Part shown: piece by piece, positions 9,618 to 19,318 of the stretch
How positions within the stretch are numbered: the first letter of the stretch is position 1
Layout of the letters: each line of letters starts with the position of its first letter
Source: Pseudomonas fulva
GTDB taxonomy: Bacteria > Pseudomonadota > Gammaproteobacteria > Pseudomonadales > Pseudomonadaceae
Direction: 5' to 3'
Assembly (NCBI RefSeq): GCF_015680705.1
Contig: NZ_JADNYP010000002.1
Location: 124,001 to 188,000, forward strand
Length of the DNA stretch: 64,000 nucleotides
Program-made: the position numbers and the translations under genes
Notes under the pieces: generated by a model
Database searches by the model: none
The model's input: only the letters and a program-made list of their open reading frames with translations
Told to the model about the DNA's origin: nothing

Positions 9618-10166
9618 TCAGAAGTTGGCTGGCGTGGCTGCGCTGATCAGCCGCGCAGGCTCGTCGAAAGGATTGCGAAACCGGTGTGGGCGGGTGCTTT
9701 CGAAGTAATAGCTGTCGCCTGCCTCGAGGATGAAGCTTTCCTGACCGACCACCAGCTCCAGCCGCCCTTCGAGCAGGATCCCGGTTTCCTCGCCGTCATG
9801 GCTGAGCATTTCTTCGCCGGTATCCGCGCCTGGCGGATAGACCTCGTTGAGAAAGGCGATCGAGCGGCTCGGATGGGCCTTGCCGACCAGCTTCATGGTC
9901 ACTGCGCCATCGGAGATGTCGAGCAGCTCGTGCGCCTTGTAGACGATCTGCGCGGGGCTTGGCGTCTCCAGTTCCGCGGAAAAGAAATCGACCATGGACA
10001 TGGGGATGCCACCGAGCACCTTGCGCAGCGAACTGATCGATGGGCTGACGCTGTTCTTCTCGATCATCGAGATGGTGCTGTTGGTCACCCCTGCGCGCTT
10101 GGCCAGTTCGCGCTGGGACAGGCCCTTGAGCTTGCGGATGGCTTGTAGTCGTTCACCGACGTCCAA
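9618..10166 (-). CDS. pauR: XRE-family regulator with cupin domain, PauR/PuuR type
   Basis: 182 residues: an N-terminal helix-turn-helix (residues 4-58, with GLSQRELAKRAGVTNSTISM) and a C-terminal cupin domain (about 105-178) ending in a FESTRPHRFRNP metal-site-like segment. This arrangement and the position beside dadX match PauR, the repressor of polyamine (putrescine, cadaverine, spermidine) catabolism in P. aeruginosa, homologous to E. coli PuuR. The start is a TTG with AGGAGG eight bases upstream. Likely targets in this window are the PuuA-, PuuB- and PuuC-like genes; no operator was identified with confidence. Confidence 0.88.
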   Translation of the reverse strand: MDVGERLQAIRKLKGLSQRELAKRAGVTNSTISMIEKNSVSPSISSLRKVLGGIPMSMVDFFSAELETPSPAQIVYKAHELLDISDGAVTMKLVGKAHPSRSIAFLNEVYPPGADTGEEMLSHDGEETGILLEGRLELVVGQESFILEAGDSYYFESTRPHRFRNPFDEPARLISAATPANF

Positions 10167-10268
10167 AGCTTGAGCCTCCTGTAGGGAACGCGTGGGTCGA
10201 ATGTGAACGATATCATGGCAACAGCGTTCAGTATTTACAACACACCGACCCGGCCTCGCCCTCGTGCG

Positions 10269-11342
10269 TCAGCCGTCGAGGTAGTCCACAGGTACGCGCT
10301 TGAGGTTGCACAGCAACTGGTAGGGGATGCTGCCGGCCTGGCTGGCCACTTCACTGGCCAGAACCTGCTTGCCCCAGAGCTCCACGGGGCTGCCGACCGA
10401 AGCGTGCGGGACATCGGTCAGATCGACGCACAGCATGTCCATCGATACCCGGCCTATCAGCTGGCTGCGCTTGCCGGCCACCATCACCGGCGTGCCGGTT
10501 GGGGCATGGCGTGGATAGCCATCGGCATAGCCCATGGCGACGACGCCCACCCGGGTCGGCTGTGAGCTGACGAACCTGGCGCCGTAGCCGACCGGCTCGC
10601 CGGCGGGCAGCTCACGCACGCTGATGATCCGCGACTGCAAGGTCATCACCGGTTGCAGACGTTCGGCCTGGGCCTGGGGCTGTTCGAACGGCGTGGCGCC
10701 GTACAACATGATCCCAGGGCGTACCCAGTCGCTTCGCACCTGCGGCCAGCCAAGCAGCGCTGGCGAATTGCACAGGCTGGTTTCGGCCTGCAGGCCCTGG
10801 CGTGCCGCGTCGAAGACAGCCAGCTGGCGCTCGGTGGCAGGCTCGTCCAGCTCGTCGGCGCGGGCAAAATGGCTCATCAGGACGATACGCGCTACATTGC
10901 CACTGGCCAGCAGACGACGGTAGGCCTCCTGATAGTCCGCCGGGTGCAGCCCGACCCGATGCATGCCAGTGTCAAGCTTGAGCCAGACGGTGACCGGCCT
11001 GGGCAAGCGGGCGTGCTCCAGCGCTTCGAGCTGCCAGAGCGAATGCACCACGCACCACAGCTGCTTTTGCGCGATCAGCGCAAGCTCACTGGCCTCGAAG
11101 AATCCTTCCAGTAGCAGTATCGGCAGATCGATGCCTGCTGCGCGCAGCTCGAGAGCCTCTTCGATGCAGGCAACGGCAAAGCCGTCGGCCTCCGGCTCCA
11201 GGGCCAGGGCACAACGCACCGCGCCATGGCCGTAGGCATCGGCCTTGACCACGGCAAGTGCCCTGGAACCGGCCAGTTCGCGGGCCAGGCGGTAATTGTG
11301 ACGCAGAGCTTGGAGATCGATCAGGGCACGAGCGGGACGCAT
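10269..11342 (-). CDS. dadX: Alanine racemase, catabolic
   Basis: 357 residues. The PLP lysine is Lys33 in [12 protein letters not shown], and the partner tyrosine lies in [22 protein letters not shown] is also conserved. It interconverts L- and D-alanine so that DadA can oxidise the D-form to pyruvate. It lies downstream of dadA on the same strand, separated by 106 bases that hold two tandem hairpins. In P. aeruginosa a RidA-type gene lies between the two; there is none here. A second alanine racemase elsewhere in the genome cannot be excluded; the dad context favours dadX over alr. Confidence 0.93.
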   Translation of the reverse strand: MRPARALIDLQALRHNYRLARELAGSRALAVVKADAYGHGAVRCALALEPEADGFAVACIEEALELRAAGIDLPILLLEGFFEASELALIAQKQLWCVVHSLWQLEALEHARLPRPVTVWLKLDTGMHRVGLHPADYQEAYRRLLASGNVARIVLMSHFARADELDEPATERQLAVFDAARQGLQAETSLCNSPALLGWPQVRSDWVRPGIMLYGATPFEQPQAQAERLQPVMTLQSRIISVRELPAGEPVGYGARFVSSQPTRVGVVAMGYADGYPRHAPTGTPVMVAGKRSQLIGRVSMDMLCVDLTDVPHASVGSPVELWGKQVLASEVASQAGSIPYQLLCNLKRVPVDYLDG

Positions 11343-11417
11343 GAGGGAGCCTTCTGGCAGTTCTGTTCAGAGGTTGCAAGGTCGATACGCCAGGCGAGTC
11401 GCCCGACGTGTCGGTTC

Positions 11418-11469
11418 GATGACGCCTGCCGCGTCATCCGGCGCCTGCTCAACGATGAGCAGGCGCCGG
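11418..11469 (-). terminator. Two tandem hairpins spanning the dadA stop codon
   Basis: The first, 11438-11469, has a perfect 13-bp stem (CCGGCGCCTGCTC and its complement) with a six-base loop and includes the dadA stop. The second, 11418-11438, is GATGACGC / GCGTCATC with a five-base loop. Neither is followed by a T-run on the coding strand, so they probably tune or protect the dadA-dadX transcript rather than end it. Confidence 0.5.
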
Positions 11470-12750
11470 ATCGGCCTGGCCGGTGCTTTCCCGGCTGGAG
11501 CCATAGCGCGAGATGTCCAGGCCCTCGGCGCTGATCTGGGGCTTCCTGCGCGCGATCAGGTCTGCCAGCAGGCGACCCGAACCGCAGGCCATGGTCCAGC
11601 CGAGCGTGCCATGCCCGGTATTGAGGAACAGATTGCCGAACGCGGTCGCACCGACGATCGGCGTGCCATCGGGCGTTGCCGGACGCAGGCCGGTCCAGAA
11701 ACTGGCCTGGCTCAAGTCGCCGCCACGAGGATAAAGATCGTTGACGATCATCTCCAGCGTTTCCCGCCGCCGTGGGTTGAGCGACAGGTCGAACCCGGCG
11801 ATCTCGGCCATGCCACCGACCCGGATGCGCTCGTCGAAACGGGTGATGGCCACCTTGTAGGTTTCGTCGAGGATGGTCGAGGTGGGTGCCATCGCCGCGT
11901 CGGTGATCGGCACGGTCAATGAATAGCCTTTGAGCGGATAAACCGGGGCCTTGATGCCCAGTGGCTTGAGCAGACCCGGCGAGTAGCTGCCCAGGGCCAG
12001 TACGTAGCGATCGGCCGTCTCGAGCTTGCCGTCGATCCACACGCCGTTGACGCGATTGCCGGCGAAGTCCAGACGCTGGATGTCCTGGCCGAAGCGGAAC
12101 TCCACGCCTAGGTCGGCCGCCATCTGCGCCAGCCGACGGGTGAACAGCTGGCAGTCGCCGGTCTGATCGTTGGGCAGGCGCAAGGCACCGGCCAGGATAT
12201 CCCTGGCCCCTGCCAAGGCAGGCTCGACGCGGGCGATGCCGTCACGATCGAGCAGCTCATAGGGCACGCCGGATTGCTCGAGCACGGCGATATCCTTGGC
12301 TGCCGCATCCAGCTGCGCCTGGGTACGGAACAGCTGGGTAGTGCCCAGCGCGCGGTTCTCGTAGCCGATGCCGGTTTCGGCGCGCAGTTCGTCCAGGCAG
12401 TCACGGCTATATTCGGAAAGCCGTACCATGCGCTCCTTGTTCACCGCATAGCGCGCCGAGGTGCAGTTCCGCAGCATCTGTGCCATCCACAGGTACTGGT
12501 CGACATCGCCGGTGAGCTTGATGGCCAGCGGCGCATGACGTTCGAGCAGCCACTTGATGGCCTTGAACGGCACACCCGGGGCAGCCCAGGGCGAGGCATA
12601 GCCTGGGGAGATCTGGCCGGCATTGGCGAAGCTGGTTTCCATGGCCACGGCCGGCTGGCGATCGACCACTACCACCTCGAAGCCCTGGCGGGCCAGGTAA
12701 TAGGCACTGGTCGTGCCGATGACACCGCCTCCAAGCACCAACACTCGCAT
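11449..12750 (-). CDS. dadA: D-amino acid dehydrogenase small subunit
   Basis: 433 residues, the usual DadA length. The FAD-binding dinucleotide fold is at the N-terminus ([21 protein letters not shown] with an acidic end VVVDRQ), and the C-terminal FAD segment [16 protein letters not shown] and [16 protein letters not shown] are conserved. It oxidises D-alanine and other D-amino acids to oxo acids and passes electrons to the membrane quinone pool. The ATG has AGGAG at seven to eleven bases (GCAGGAGTGAACC). It is divergent from the Lrp-type gene, and an inverted repeat overlaps its promoter. Confidence 0.95.
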   Translation of the reverse strand: MRVLVLGGGVIGTTSAYYLARQGFEVVVVDRQPAVAMETSFANAGQISPGYASPWAAPGVPFKAIKWLLERHAPLAIKLTGDVDQYLWMAQMLRNCTSARYAVNKERMVRLSEYSRDCLDELRAETGIGYENRALGTTQLFRTQAQLDAAAKDIAVLEQSGVPYELLDRDGIARVEPALAGARDILAGALRLPNDQTGDCQLFTRRLAQMAADLGVEFRFGQDIQRLDFAGNRVNGVWIDGKLETADRYVLALGSYSPGLLKPLGIKAPVYPLKGYSLTVPITDAAMAPTSTILDETYKVAITRFDERIRVGGMAEIAGFDLSLNPRRRETLEMIVNDLYPRGGDLSQASFWTGLRPATPDGTPIVGATAFGNLFLNTGHGTLGWTMACGSGRLLADLIARRKPQISAEGLDISRYGSSRESTGQADPAPAHR

Positions 12751-12807
12751 GGTTCACTCCTGCACGCGGCATGCCGCAACTGTTATCGAATGGACATTGT
12801 TGCGCGC

Positions 12808-12839
12808 AGTATATGAGTTAAATAGCAGTGCATTTAACT
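12808..12839 (-). promoter_or_regulatory. dadA promoter with overlapping inverted repeat (DadR operator candidate)
   Basis: In the AT-rich gap between dadA and its Lrp-type regulator, AGTTAAAT (12816-12823) and ATTTAACT (12832-12839) form a perfect 8-bp inverted repeat with an eight-base spacer. On the dadA strand a -10-like TATACT is at 12813-12808, so the repeat lies over the -35/-10 spacer. Lrp-type proteins bind such AT-rich palindromes; the link to DadR is inferred. Confidence 0.5.
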
Positions 12840-12903
12840 ATATAAAAGCCTATATTTGGCGAGAATTCTTGGCTTAATTCGCTTTTACGGAGGCGCATCC
12901 CCT

Positions 12904-13392
12904 GTGAGAACCCAGCACCAGAGCAAGCGTGAGCTGGACAAGATCGACCGTCACATTCTCCGTCTGCTGCAAGAGGACGGGCGCATATCGTTCACCGAGC
13001 TGGGCGAGAAAGTCGGGCTCTCCACCACACCGTGTACCGAGCGGGTCAGGCGCCTGGAGCGCGAAGGCATCATCATGGGCTACCACGCCCGGCTCAATCC
13101 CCAGCACCTGAAGGCGAGCCTGCTGGTCTTCGTCGAAATCAGCCTGGACTACAAGTCCGGCGATACCTTCGAGGAGTTTCGTCGCGCGGTGCTCAAGCTG
13201 CCGCACGTGCTCGAATGTCATCTGGTTTCGGGGGACTTCGACTACCTGGTCAAGGCGCGCATTTCGGAAATGGCCTCCTACCGCAAGCTGCTTGGCGACA
13301 TCCTGCTCAAGCTGCCCCATGTACGCGAATCGAAGAGCTATATCGTCATGGAGGAGGTCAAGGAAAGCCTGTGCCTGCCGATCGCCGACTGA
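12904..13392 (+). CDS. dadR: Lrp/AsnC-family regulator of the dad genes
   Basis: 162 residues from the GTG at 12904, chosen because GGAGG (12889-12893) is ten bases upstream. The N-terminal winged helix reads LDKIDRHILRLLQEDGRISF and LGEKVGLSTTPCTERVRRL; the C-terminal ligand domain holds VLECHLVSGDFDYLVKA. DadR activates dadAX in P. aeruginosa in response to L-alanine, and this gene is divergent from dadA as expected. A general Lrp role is also possible. The palindrome in the shared promoter region is the likely binding site. Confidence 0.9.
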   Translation: MRTQHQSKRELDKIDRHILRLLQEDGRISFTELGEKVGLSTTPCTERVRRLEREGIIMGYHARLNPQHLKASLLVFVEISLDYKSGDTFEEFRRAVLKLPHVLECHLVSGDFDYLVKARISEMASYRKLLGDILLKLPHVRESKSYIVMEEVKESLCLPIAD

Positions 13393-13480
13393 GTCGCTGC
13401 TGCTCGCGCCGAGCCTGTTGCCCGCTGGCGAGCGCGCGGCTTATGCTGCTTCGATTCCGCTTCTGCTCGCAGGACCCCCG

Positions 13481-14773
13481 ATGATTCATGCTCCGCAACA
13501 TGCTGCCTCCTACTACGCCGCCAGTCGTGCGCTGGATGTCGAGTACCCGTCGCTCGAAGGCGAGCAGCGCTGCGATGTCTGCATCGTCGGTGGAGGGTAC
13601 TCCGGGCTCAACACCGCCATCGAGCTGGCCGAGCGCGGCCTCTCGGTGGTCCTGCTCGAAGCCCGGCGCATCGGCTGGGGCGCCAGCGGTCGCAACGGCG
13701 GCCAGCTGATACGCGGCGTCGGTCATGGCCTGGAGCAGTTCCTGCCAGTGCTGGGCGAGCAAGGCGTACGCAGCCTGAAACTGATGGGTCTGGAAGCGGT
13801 GCAGATCGTGCGCGAGCGTATCGAGCGCCACGCCATTGCCTGCGACCTGACCTGGGGCTACTGCGACCTGGCCAACAAGCCGCGCCAGCTGCGCGGTTTC
13901 GAGGAGGACGCCGAGGAGCTGCGCCAGCTCGGTTATCGTCACGAGCTGCGCCTGGTGCCGGCCGAACGGATGCATGAGGTGGTCGGTTCCGAGCGCTACG
14001 TTGGTGGTCTGATCGACATGGGTTCCGGCCATCTGCATCCACTGAACCTGGCGCTTGGCGAAGCGGCCGTGGCCGATCGCCTCGGCGTGCGGCTGTACGA
14101 GCAGTCCGCGGTCACCCGTATCGACCATGGCACGCAGGTGCAGGTCCATACCGCCCGCGGCAGTGTCCGTGCCGATACCCTGGTGCTGTGCTGCAATGCC
14201 TACCATGCCGACCTCAATCGCGAACTGGGCGGCAAGGTCCTGCCGGCCGGCAGTTACCTGATCGCCACCGAACCGCTGGGCCAGGCGCGCGCGCGCAGCC
14301 TGCTGCCACGGAACATGGCGGTCTGCGACCAGCGGGTGGCGCTGGACTACTACCGCCTGTCGGCCGATCATCGCCTGGTGTTCGGTGGCGCCTGCCACTA
14401 CTCCGGACGCGACCCGCAGGACATCGCTGCCTACATGCGCCCCAAGATGCTCAAGGTGTTTCCGCAGCTGGCCGATGTTCGCATCGACTACCAATGGGGT
14501 GGCATGATCGGCATCGGTGCCAATCGCCTGCCACAGATCGGCCGCCTCGCCAGCCATCCCAACGTTTTCTACGCCCAGGCCTATTCCGGACACGGCGTGA
14601 ATGCCACGCACCTGGCCGGACGGCTGCTGGGCGAGGCCATCAGCGGCCAGGCCAGTGGTCGTTTCGAGCTGTTCGCCAAGGTGCCACACATGACGTTTCC
14701 TGGCGGCAAGCTGCTGCGCTCGCCCCTCCTGGCGCTGGGCATGCTCTGGCATCGATTGAAGGAGCTGGCCTGA
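13481..14773 (+). CDS. FAD-dependent oxidoreductase, gamma-glutamylputrescine oxidase (PuuB/PauB) type
   Basis: 430 residues from ATG 13481; the open frame continues upstream but the FAD fold starts just after this codon. The dinucleotide motif is VCIVGGGYSGLNTAIELAE with LLEARRIGWGASGRNGGQ, typical of the DAO/PuuB group, and the C-terminal FAD contact is QAYSGHGVNATHLAG. PuuB-type enzymes oxidise gamma-glutamylated polyamines to the aldehyde, hydrogen peroxide and ammonia. The aldehyde dehydrogenase at 17633 would take the next step. In P. aeruginosa a pauB paralogue is in the same place after the dad regulator. The exact amine is not known. Confidence 0.85.
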   Translation: MIHAPQHAASYYAASRALDVEYPSLEGEQRCDVCIVGGGYSGLNTAIELAERGLSVVLLEARRIGWGASGRNGGQLIRGVGHGLEQFLPVLGEQGVRSLKLMGLEAVQIVRERIERHAIACDLTWGYCDLANKPRQLRGFEEDAEELRQLGYRHELRLVPAERMHEVVGSERYVGGLIDMGSGHLHPLNLALGEAAVADRLGVRLYEQSAVTRIDHGTQVQVHTARGSVRADTLVLCCNAYHADLNRELGGKVLPAGSYLIATEPLGQARARSLLPRNMAVCDQRVALDYYRLSADHRLVFGGACHYSGRDPQDIAAYMRPKMLKVFPQLADVRIDYQWGGMIGIGANRLPQIGRLASHPNVFYAQAYSGHGVNATHLAGRLLGEAISGQASGRFELFAKVPHMTFPGGKLLRSPLLALGMLWHRLKELA

Positions 14774-14852
14774 CAGGTTTTCAGCGATCGAGCCTGGCCG
14801 ATAACTTTCTGGCCTGCTTGACGGTCCATATCGATTGTCCCGATCGCACAGG

Positions 14853-16415
14853 ATGATCTTCTTGAAATTCCAGCACGCCTTGCTCGTCTTGCCGACGCTG
14901 TTGCTGGCCTTGGCCGGCTGCGCCCAGGTCACGCCTGCTCGTGACACCAGCCATGCCTTGCCCGCCAGCGAATCGGCGCTGGGCCGTTCGATCCAGCGCG
15001 AGGCGGCAGCCCACGACGGGCGCTCAGGCGTGCGGCTGCTACCCAACAGCACCGAAGCCTTCCACGCTCGCGCCGAACTGCTCCGCAACGCCCGTTCGAG
15101 CATCGATCTGCAGTACTACATCGTGCATGACGGCCTGAGCACTCGCATGCTGGTGCATGAGCTGCTGCTGGCTGCCGACCGGGGCGTCAGGGTACGCATC
15201 CTTCTGGACGACACCACCAGCGACGGGCTGGACAGCCTGATCGGCACGCTCGCCGTGCATCGCAACATCCAGATCCGCGTGTTCAACCCCTTGCACCTGG
15301 GGCGCAGCACCGGTATCACGCGGGCCATGGGGCGCTTGTTCAATCTGTCGCTGCAGCATCGGCGGATGCACAACAAGCTGTTCCTGGTCGACAACAGCAT
15401 GGCCATCGTCGGCGGGCGCAACCTGGGCGACGAATATTTCGATGCCGAACCCAACCTGAACTTCACCGATATCGACCTGCTCGGGGTCGGTCCTGTCGCC
15501 GAACAGCTGGGCCACAGCTTCGATCAGTATTGGAACAGTGCCTTGAGCCGGCCGATCGGCGAGTTTCTCTGGTCCACCCCGGATGCTGCTGACCTGCGTG
15601 CCAGCCGCCAGCGTCTCGCAGCCTCCCTGGACGAGGCGCGAGTCGAGCGCAAGCCGCTGTATGACCGCCTGATGGCCTATCGGTCGCAACCAAGGCTGGC
15701 GAAGTGGCGTCAGGAACTGATCTGGGCGCCGGCCCAGGCGTTATGGGATGCGCCCAGCAAGGTGCTGGCCGATGACGAACCGGACCCGCGGCTGCTGATG
15801 ACTCGACAGCTCGCACCGCAGCTCAAGGACGTGCGGCATGAACTGATACTGGTGTCCGCCTATTTCGTCCCAGGCAACTATGGCCTGTCGTACCTGACCA
15901 GCCAAGCCGATGCCGGCATATCGGTCAAGCTGCTGACCAACTCCCTCGAGGCCACCGACGTGCCGGCGGTACACGGCGGCTATGCGCCCTACCGCAAGGC
16001 CTTGCTCAGGCATGGCGTGCAGTTGTTCGAGCTGCGTCGTCAGCCTGGCGATCCAACCGGTTCCAGACTGAGTTTCCAGGGCAGTTCCAATTCCAGCCTG
16101 CACAGCAAGGCCATTGTCTTCGACAGACAGAAGACGTTCATCGGCTCGTTCAACTTCGATCCCCGCTCGGTGCTATGGAACACCGAAGTCGGCGTCATGG
16201 TGGACAGCCCGCGCCTGGCGGAGTACACCCGGGCCCTGGCACTGCAAGGCATGTCGCCGGCCTTGAGCTACCAGCCACGGCTGCAGGATGGTCAGCTGGT
16301 GTGGATCACCGAGGACGATGGCCAGCTCCATACGCTCGAGCGCGAGCCAGGCGGCGCCTGGCGACGCTTCAACGCCTGGATCAGCAAGGCCGTTGGCCTG
16401 GAGCGCATGCTCTAG
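14853..16415 (+). CDS. Phospholipase D-family lipoprotein, cardiolipin synthase-like
   Basis: 520 residues from ATG 14853 (a TTG 18 bases earlier is possible). The N-terminus is a lipoprotein signal with lipobox LAGC (Cys23). Two HKD phosphodiesterase motifs are intact: HNKLFLVD (His173, Lys175, Asp180) and HSKAIVFD (His417, Lys419, Asp424), each followed by a GGRN or GSFNFD segment. This architecture matches ClsC-like or YmdC-like enzymes that transfer phosphatidyl groups, presumably at the inner face of the outer membrane or the periplasm. The 3' end overlaps the convergent MFS gene by 35 bases. The substrate is unproven. Confidence 0.85.
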   Translation: MIFLKFQHALLVLPTLLLALAGCAQVTPARDTSHALPASESALGRSIQREAAAHDGRSGVRLLPNSTEAFHARAELLRNARSSIDLQYYIVHDGLSTRMLVHELLLAADRGVRVRILLDDTTSDGLDSLIGTLAVHRNIQIRVFNPLHLGRSTGITRAMGRLFNLSLQHRRMHNKLFLVDNSMAIVGGRNLGDEYFDAEPNLNFTDIDLLGVGPVAEQLGHSFDQYWNSALSRPIGEFLWSTPDAADLRASRQRLAASLDEARVERKPLYDRLMAYRSQPRLAKWRQELIWAPAQALWDAPSKVLADDEPDPRLLMTRQLAPQLKDVRHELILVSAYFVPGNYGLSYLTSQADAGISVKLLTNSLEATDVPAVHGGYAPYRKALLRHGVQLFELRRQPGDPTGSRLSFQGSSNSSLHSKAIVFDRQKTFIGSFNFDPRSVLWNTEVGVMVDSPRLAEYTRALALQGMSPALSYQPRLQDGQLVWITEDDGQLHTLEREPGGAWRRFNAWISKAVGLERML

Positions 16416-17541
16416 GCTCGAAAGCGTCCTGGCGCCGAGTCAACAGCACCAGGCCGAACGCACCGGCAGCCATCAGCAATGGCAGGGCATGCCCGCTGAT
16501 CCATTGGCCGCCCGCACCCGCCAACAGGGGCCCAAGCAGGCAGCCAATGCCCCACAGCTGCGCCACATGGGCATTGGCTCGCACCAAGGCATCATCGCGG
16601 TAGCGCTCACCGATCAGCACCAGCGACAAGGTAAACAGGCCACCAGCGCTGGCGCCGAACAGTACCCACAGCGGCCAGATCGCCGGCGTGTGCAGCAGCA
16701 GCGGGATCGCCAGGCTGGAGCCCAGCAGCACCAGGGCACAGCCACTGAACAGGAGGCGACGCGATACCCGATCGGCCAGCGCGCCAATTGGCAACTGCAG
16801 CACTGCATCGCCTATCACCACCGTGCTGACGACGAACATGGCCAGCTCGGCGCTGAAGCCCTGCTGTAAGCAGTAGACCGGCAACAGCGTCAGGATCATC
16901 GCCTCGAAGGCAGCGAACAGGGCGATCGCCCAGGCGATCACCGGCAGACGTCGGCAGAAACCGAACAAGTCCCTGAACGACACGCTGCAGGCCTCGGTAC
17001 TCGGTGCACCGCTGCGCCCGAACAGCAACAGCGGGGCAAAGACCAGCAAAACGGTCGCCGCCCAGAATCCGAAATCGTCATCGGACCCCAACAGCGCGAG
17101 CACCAGCGGGCCGGCCAACTGGCTTAGTGCGTAACTGCTGCCATAGAGCGCCACCAGCCGGCCGCGCCATTGCTCCACCACCAGCTGGTTGATCCAGCTT
17201 TCGCCGAGAATGAAGACCACCGTCAGGCTCATGCCGATCGACAGGCGCAGCAGCAGCCATAGCGCATAGCCAGGCAACAGCGCCAACAGGCCGATCGACA
17301 CCGCCGCGCTCCACAGGCACAGCCGCATGGCCGCTGGCACGCCGACCCAGCCGGCCAGGCGACTGGCCAGGCTGGCACCGAGCAGGACACCGACCGCAGG
17401 CATGGCCGCCATCACGCCGATCGCGAAGGCCCCGTACCCCCATCCCTCCAGGCGCAACGACACCAGCGGCATGCTGACACCCAGCGCCAGCCCGACACTG
17501 AGCACCGCGCTCAGGACGGCGAAATAGGTCCCCCAACGCAT
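16381..17541 (-). CDS. MFS transporter
   Basis: 386 residues from ATG 17541, which has GGAGG at five to nine bases; the longer open frame upstream has no membrane character. About 12 hydrophobic helices are visible, and the cytoplasmic loop DRVSRRLLFSGC between helices is MFS-like. The ISRL-type substrate signatures are not diagnostic; the overall pattern resembles the YcaD group. It may carry an amine or amino acid, given the surrounding catabolic genes, but this is only a guess from position. Its last 35 bases overlap the end of the phospholipase-like gene. Confidence 0.85.
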   Translation of the reverse strand: MRWGTYFAVLSAVLSVGLALGVSMPLVSLRLEGWGYGAFAIGVMAAMPAVGVLLGASLASRLAGWVGVPAAMRLCLWSAAVSIGLLALLPGYALWLLLRLSIGMSLTVVFILGESWINQLVVEQWRGRLVALYGSSYALSQLAGPLVLALLGSDDDFGFWAATVLLVFAPLLLFGRSGAPSTEACSVSFRDLFGFCRRLPVIAWAIALFAAFEAMILTLLPVYCLQQGFSAELAMFVVSTVVIGDAVLQLPIGALADRVSRRLLFSGCALVLLGSSLAIPLLLHTPAIWPLWVLFGASAGGLFTLSLVLIGERYRDDALVRANAHVAQLWGIGCLLGPLLAGAGGQWISGHALPLLMAAGAFGLVLLTRRQDAFEPRACAPGQRPC

Positions 17542-17632
17542 GACTGCCTCCATTGCAGTGAAAGGTGACCGATAGACGCGATGCAGCCGGGGCGGCGGAA
17601 CCGACCCGGCTGCGCGGCTGCCCCAGACGTGG

Positions 17633-19126
17633 TCAGAGCTTGATCCAGGTCGCCTTGAGCTCGGTGTACTTCTCCAGCGCATGCAACGACTTGTCACGAC
17701 CGTTGCCCGACTGCTTGAAGCCGCCGAACGGAGCAGTCATGTCGCCACCGTCGTACTGGTTGACCCAGACACTGCCGGCACGCACGGCGCGCGCCGTCTG
17801 GTGCGCCTTGGAAATGTCGGCGGTCCAGATGCCCGCAGCCAGGCCGTAGGGCGTGTCGTTGGCAATGGCGACGGCTTCCTCGGCGGTGTCGAAGGTGATC
17901 ACCGACAGCACCGGGCCGAAGATTTCTTCCTTGGCGATCTTCATGGCGTTGGTCACACCGTCGAAGATGGTCGGTTCGACATAGGTGCCACCAGTTTGCT
18001 CGAGGGTACGCTTGCCACCGGCCAGCAGCTTGGCGCCATCCTTGTGACCGGCATCGATGTAGGAGAGCACGGTGTTCATCTGCTGGGTGTCGACCAGCGC
18101 GCCGACATTGGTCGCCGGATCCAGCGGATTGCCTGGCTTCCAAGCCTTGAGGGCCTCGACCACCATGGGCAGGAAGGTGTCCTTGATCGAGCGCTCGACC
18201 AGCAGGCGCGAGCCGGCGGTGCAGACTTCGCCCTGGTTGAAGGCGATGGCGCTCGCGGCAGCCTCGGCGGCGGCCTTCAGGTCAGGCGCATCGGCAAAGA
18301 CGATGTTCGGGCTCTTGCCGCCGGCCTCGAGCCAGACGCGCTTCATGTTCGATTCGCCCGCGTAGATCATCAGTTGCTTGGCGATCTTGGTCGAGCCGGT
18401 GAACACCAGGGTGTCAACGTCCATGTGCAAGGCCAATGCCTTACCGACGGTATGACCATGGCCTGGCAGCACGTTCAGCACGCCGGCGGGGATGCCCGCC
18501 TCGATCGCCAGCTGGGCGACGCGGATGGCAGTCAATGGCGACTTCTCGGAAGGCTTGAGTACCACCGAGTTGCCGGTTGCCAATGCCGGACCCAGCTTCC
18601 AGCTGGCCATCAGCAACGGGAAGTTCCAAGGTACGATGGCGGCAACCACGCCTACTGGCTCGCGCGTCACCAGCCCCAGCTGGTCATGCGGCGTCGGCGC
18701 GACTTCATCATAGACCTTGTCGATGGCTTCGGCGGTCCAGTGAATGGCATTGGCGGCACCGGGAATGTCGATGGTCGAGGAGTCACCGATCGGCTTGCCC
18801 ATGTCGAGGGTTTCCAGCAGCGCGAGTTCTTCGACATGCTCGCGCAGCAGGTTGGCGAAACGGATCAGTGTCGCCTTGCGCTTGGCTGGCGCCAGCCGCG
18901 ACCATGCGCCGGACTCGAAGGTGGCCCTGGCATTCTCGACCGCGCGATTGGCATCGGCCAGATCGCAGCTTGCGATTTTGGCCAGGAAGCGACCATCGAC
19001 CGGGCTGATGCAGTCGAAGGTTTCGCCGGATATGGCATGGGTGTATTCGCCATTGATGAAGGCACGACCTTCGATGTTCAGCTGCTGGGCACGCTGTTCC
19101 CAGTCTGCACGCGTCAGGGTGGTCAT
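17633..19126 (-). CDS. Aldehyde dehydrogenase, PuuC/KauB (PauC) type
   Basis: 497 residues, standard for NAD(P)-dependent aldehyde dehydrogenases. The catalytic cysteine is Cys302 in QGEVCTAGS and the general base is Glu267 in LEAGGKSPNIVF; the cofactor segment is VPWNFPLLMASWKLGPA with GSTKIAKQ. In P. aeruginosa the homologue at this position (kauB/pauC) oxidises gamma-glutamyl-aminoaldehydes and related aldehydes from polyamines and agmatine. The ATG is preceded by GAGGAGGAG. An AACAAGAG stretch overlapping that site is one base away from a Crc/Hfq motif. Confidence 0.9.
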   Translation of the reverse strand: MTTLTRADWEQRAQQLNIEGRAFINGEYTHAISGETFDCISPVDGRFLAKIASCDLADANRAVENARATFESGAWSRLAPAKRKATLIRFANLLREHVEELALLETLDMGKPIGDSSTIDIPGAANAIHWTAEAIDKVYDEVAPTPHDQLGLVTREPVGVVAAIVPWNFPLLMASWKLGPALATGNSVVLKPSEKSPLTAIRVAQLAIEAGIPAGVLNVLPGHGHTVGKALALHMDVDTLVFTGSTKIAKQLMIYAGESNMKRVWLEAGGKSPNIVFADAPDLKAAAEAAASAIAFNQGEVCTAGSRLLVERSIKDTFLPMVVEALKAWKPGNPLDPATNVGALVDTQQMNTVLSYIDAGHKDGAKLLAGGKRTLEQTGGTYVEPTIFDGVTNAMKIAKEEIFGPVLSVITFDTAEEAVAIANDTPYGLAAGIWTADISKAHQTARAVRAGSVWVNQYDGGDMTAPFGGFKQSGNGRDKSLHALEKYTELKATWIKL

Positions 19127-19318
19127 GTGAAACTCCTCCTCTTGTTAAGGTGCAACGCCATACCGAGGCATCATGGACGTTGTCGGAATGCTGGCCGGGC
19201 GGTATGCGCGCGGGTGCCAGCCACCCTAAACCAGGCCACTTAAACTATCAATATATTTGACAAAAAACGCTCAAGCACCATTCTACGTTCATTTTTTTAA
19301 ACAAACGTGAGGCGTATC

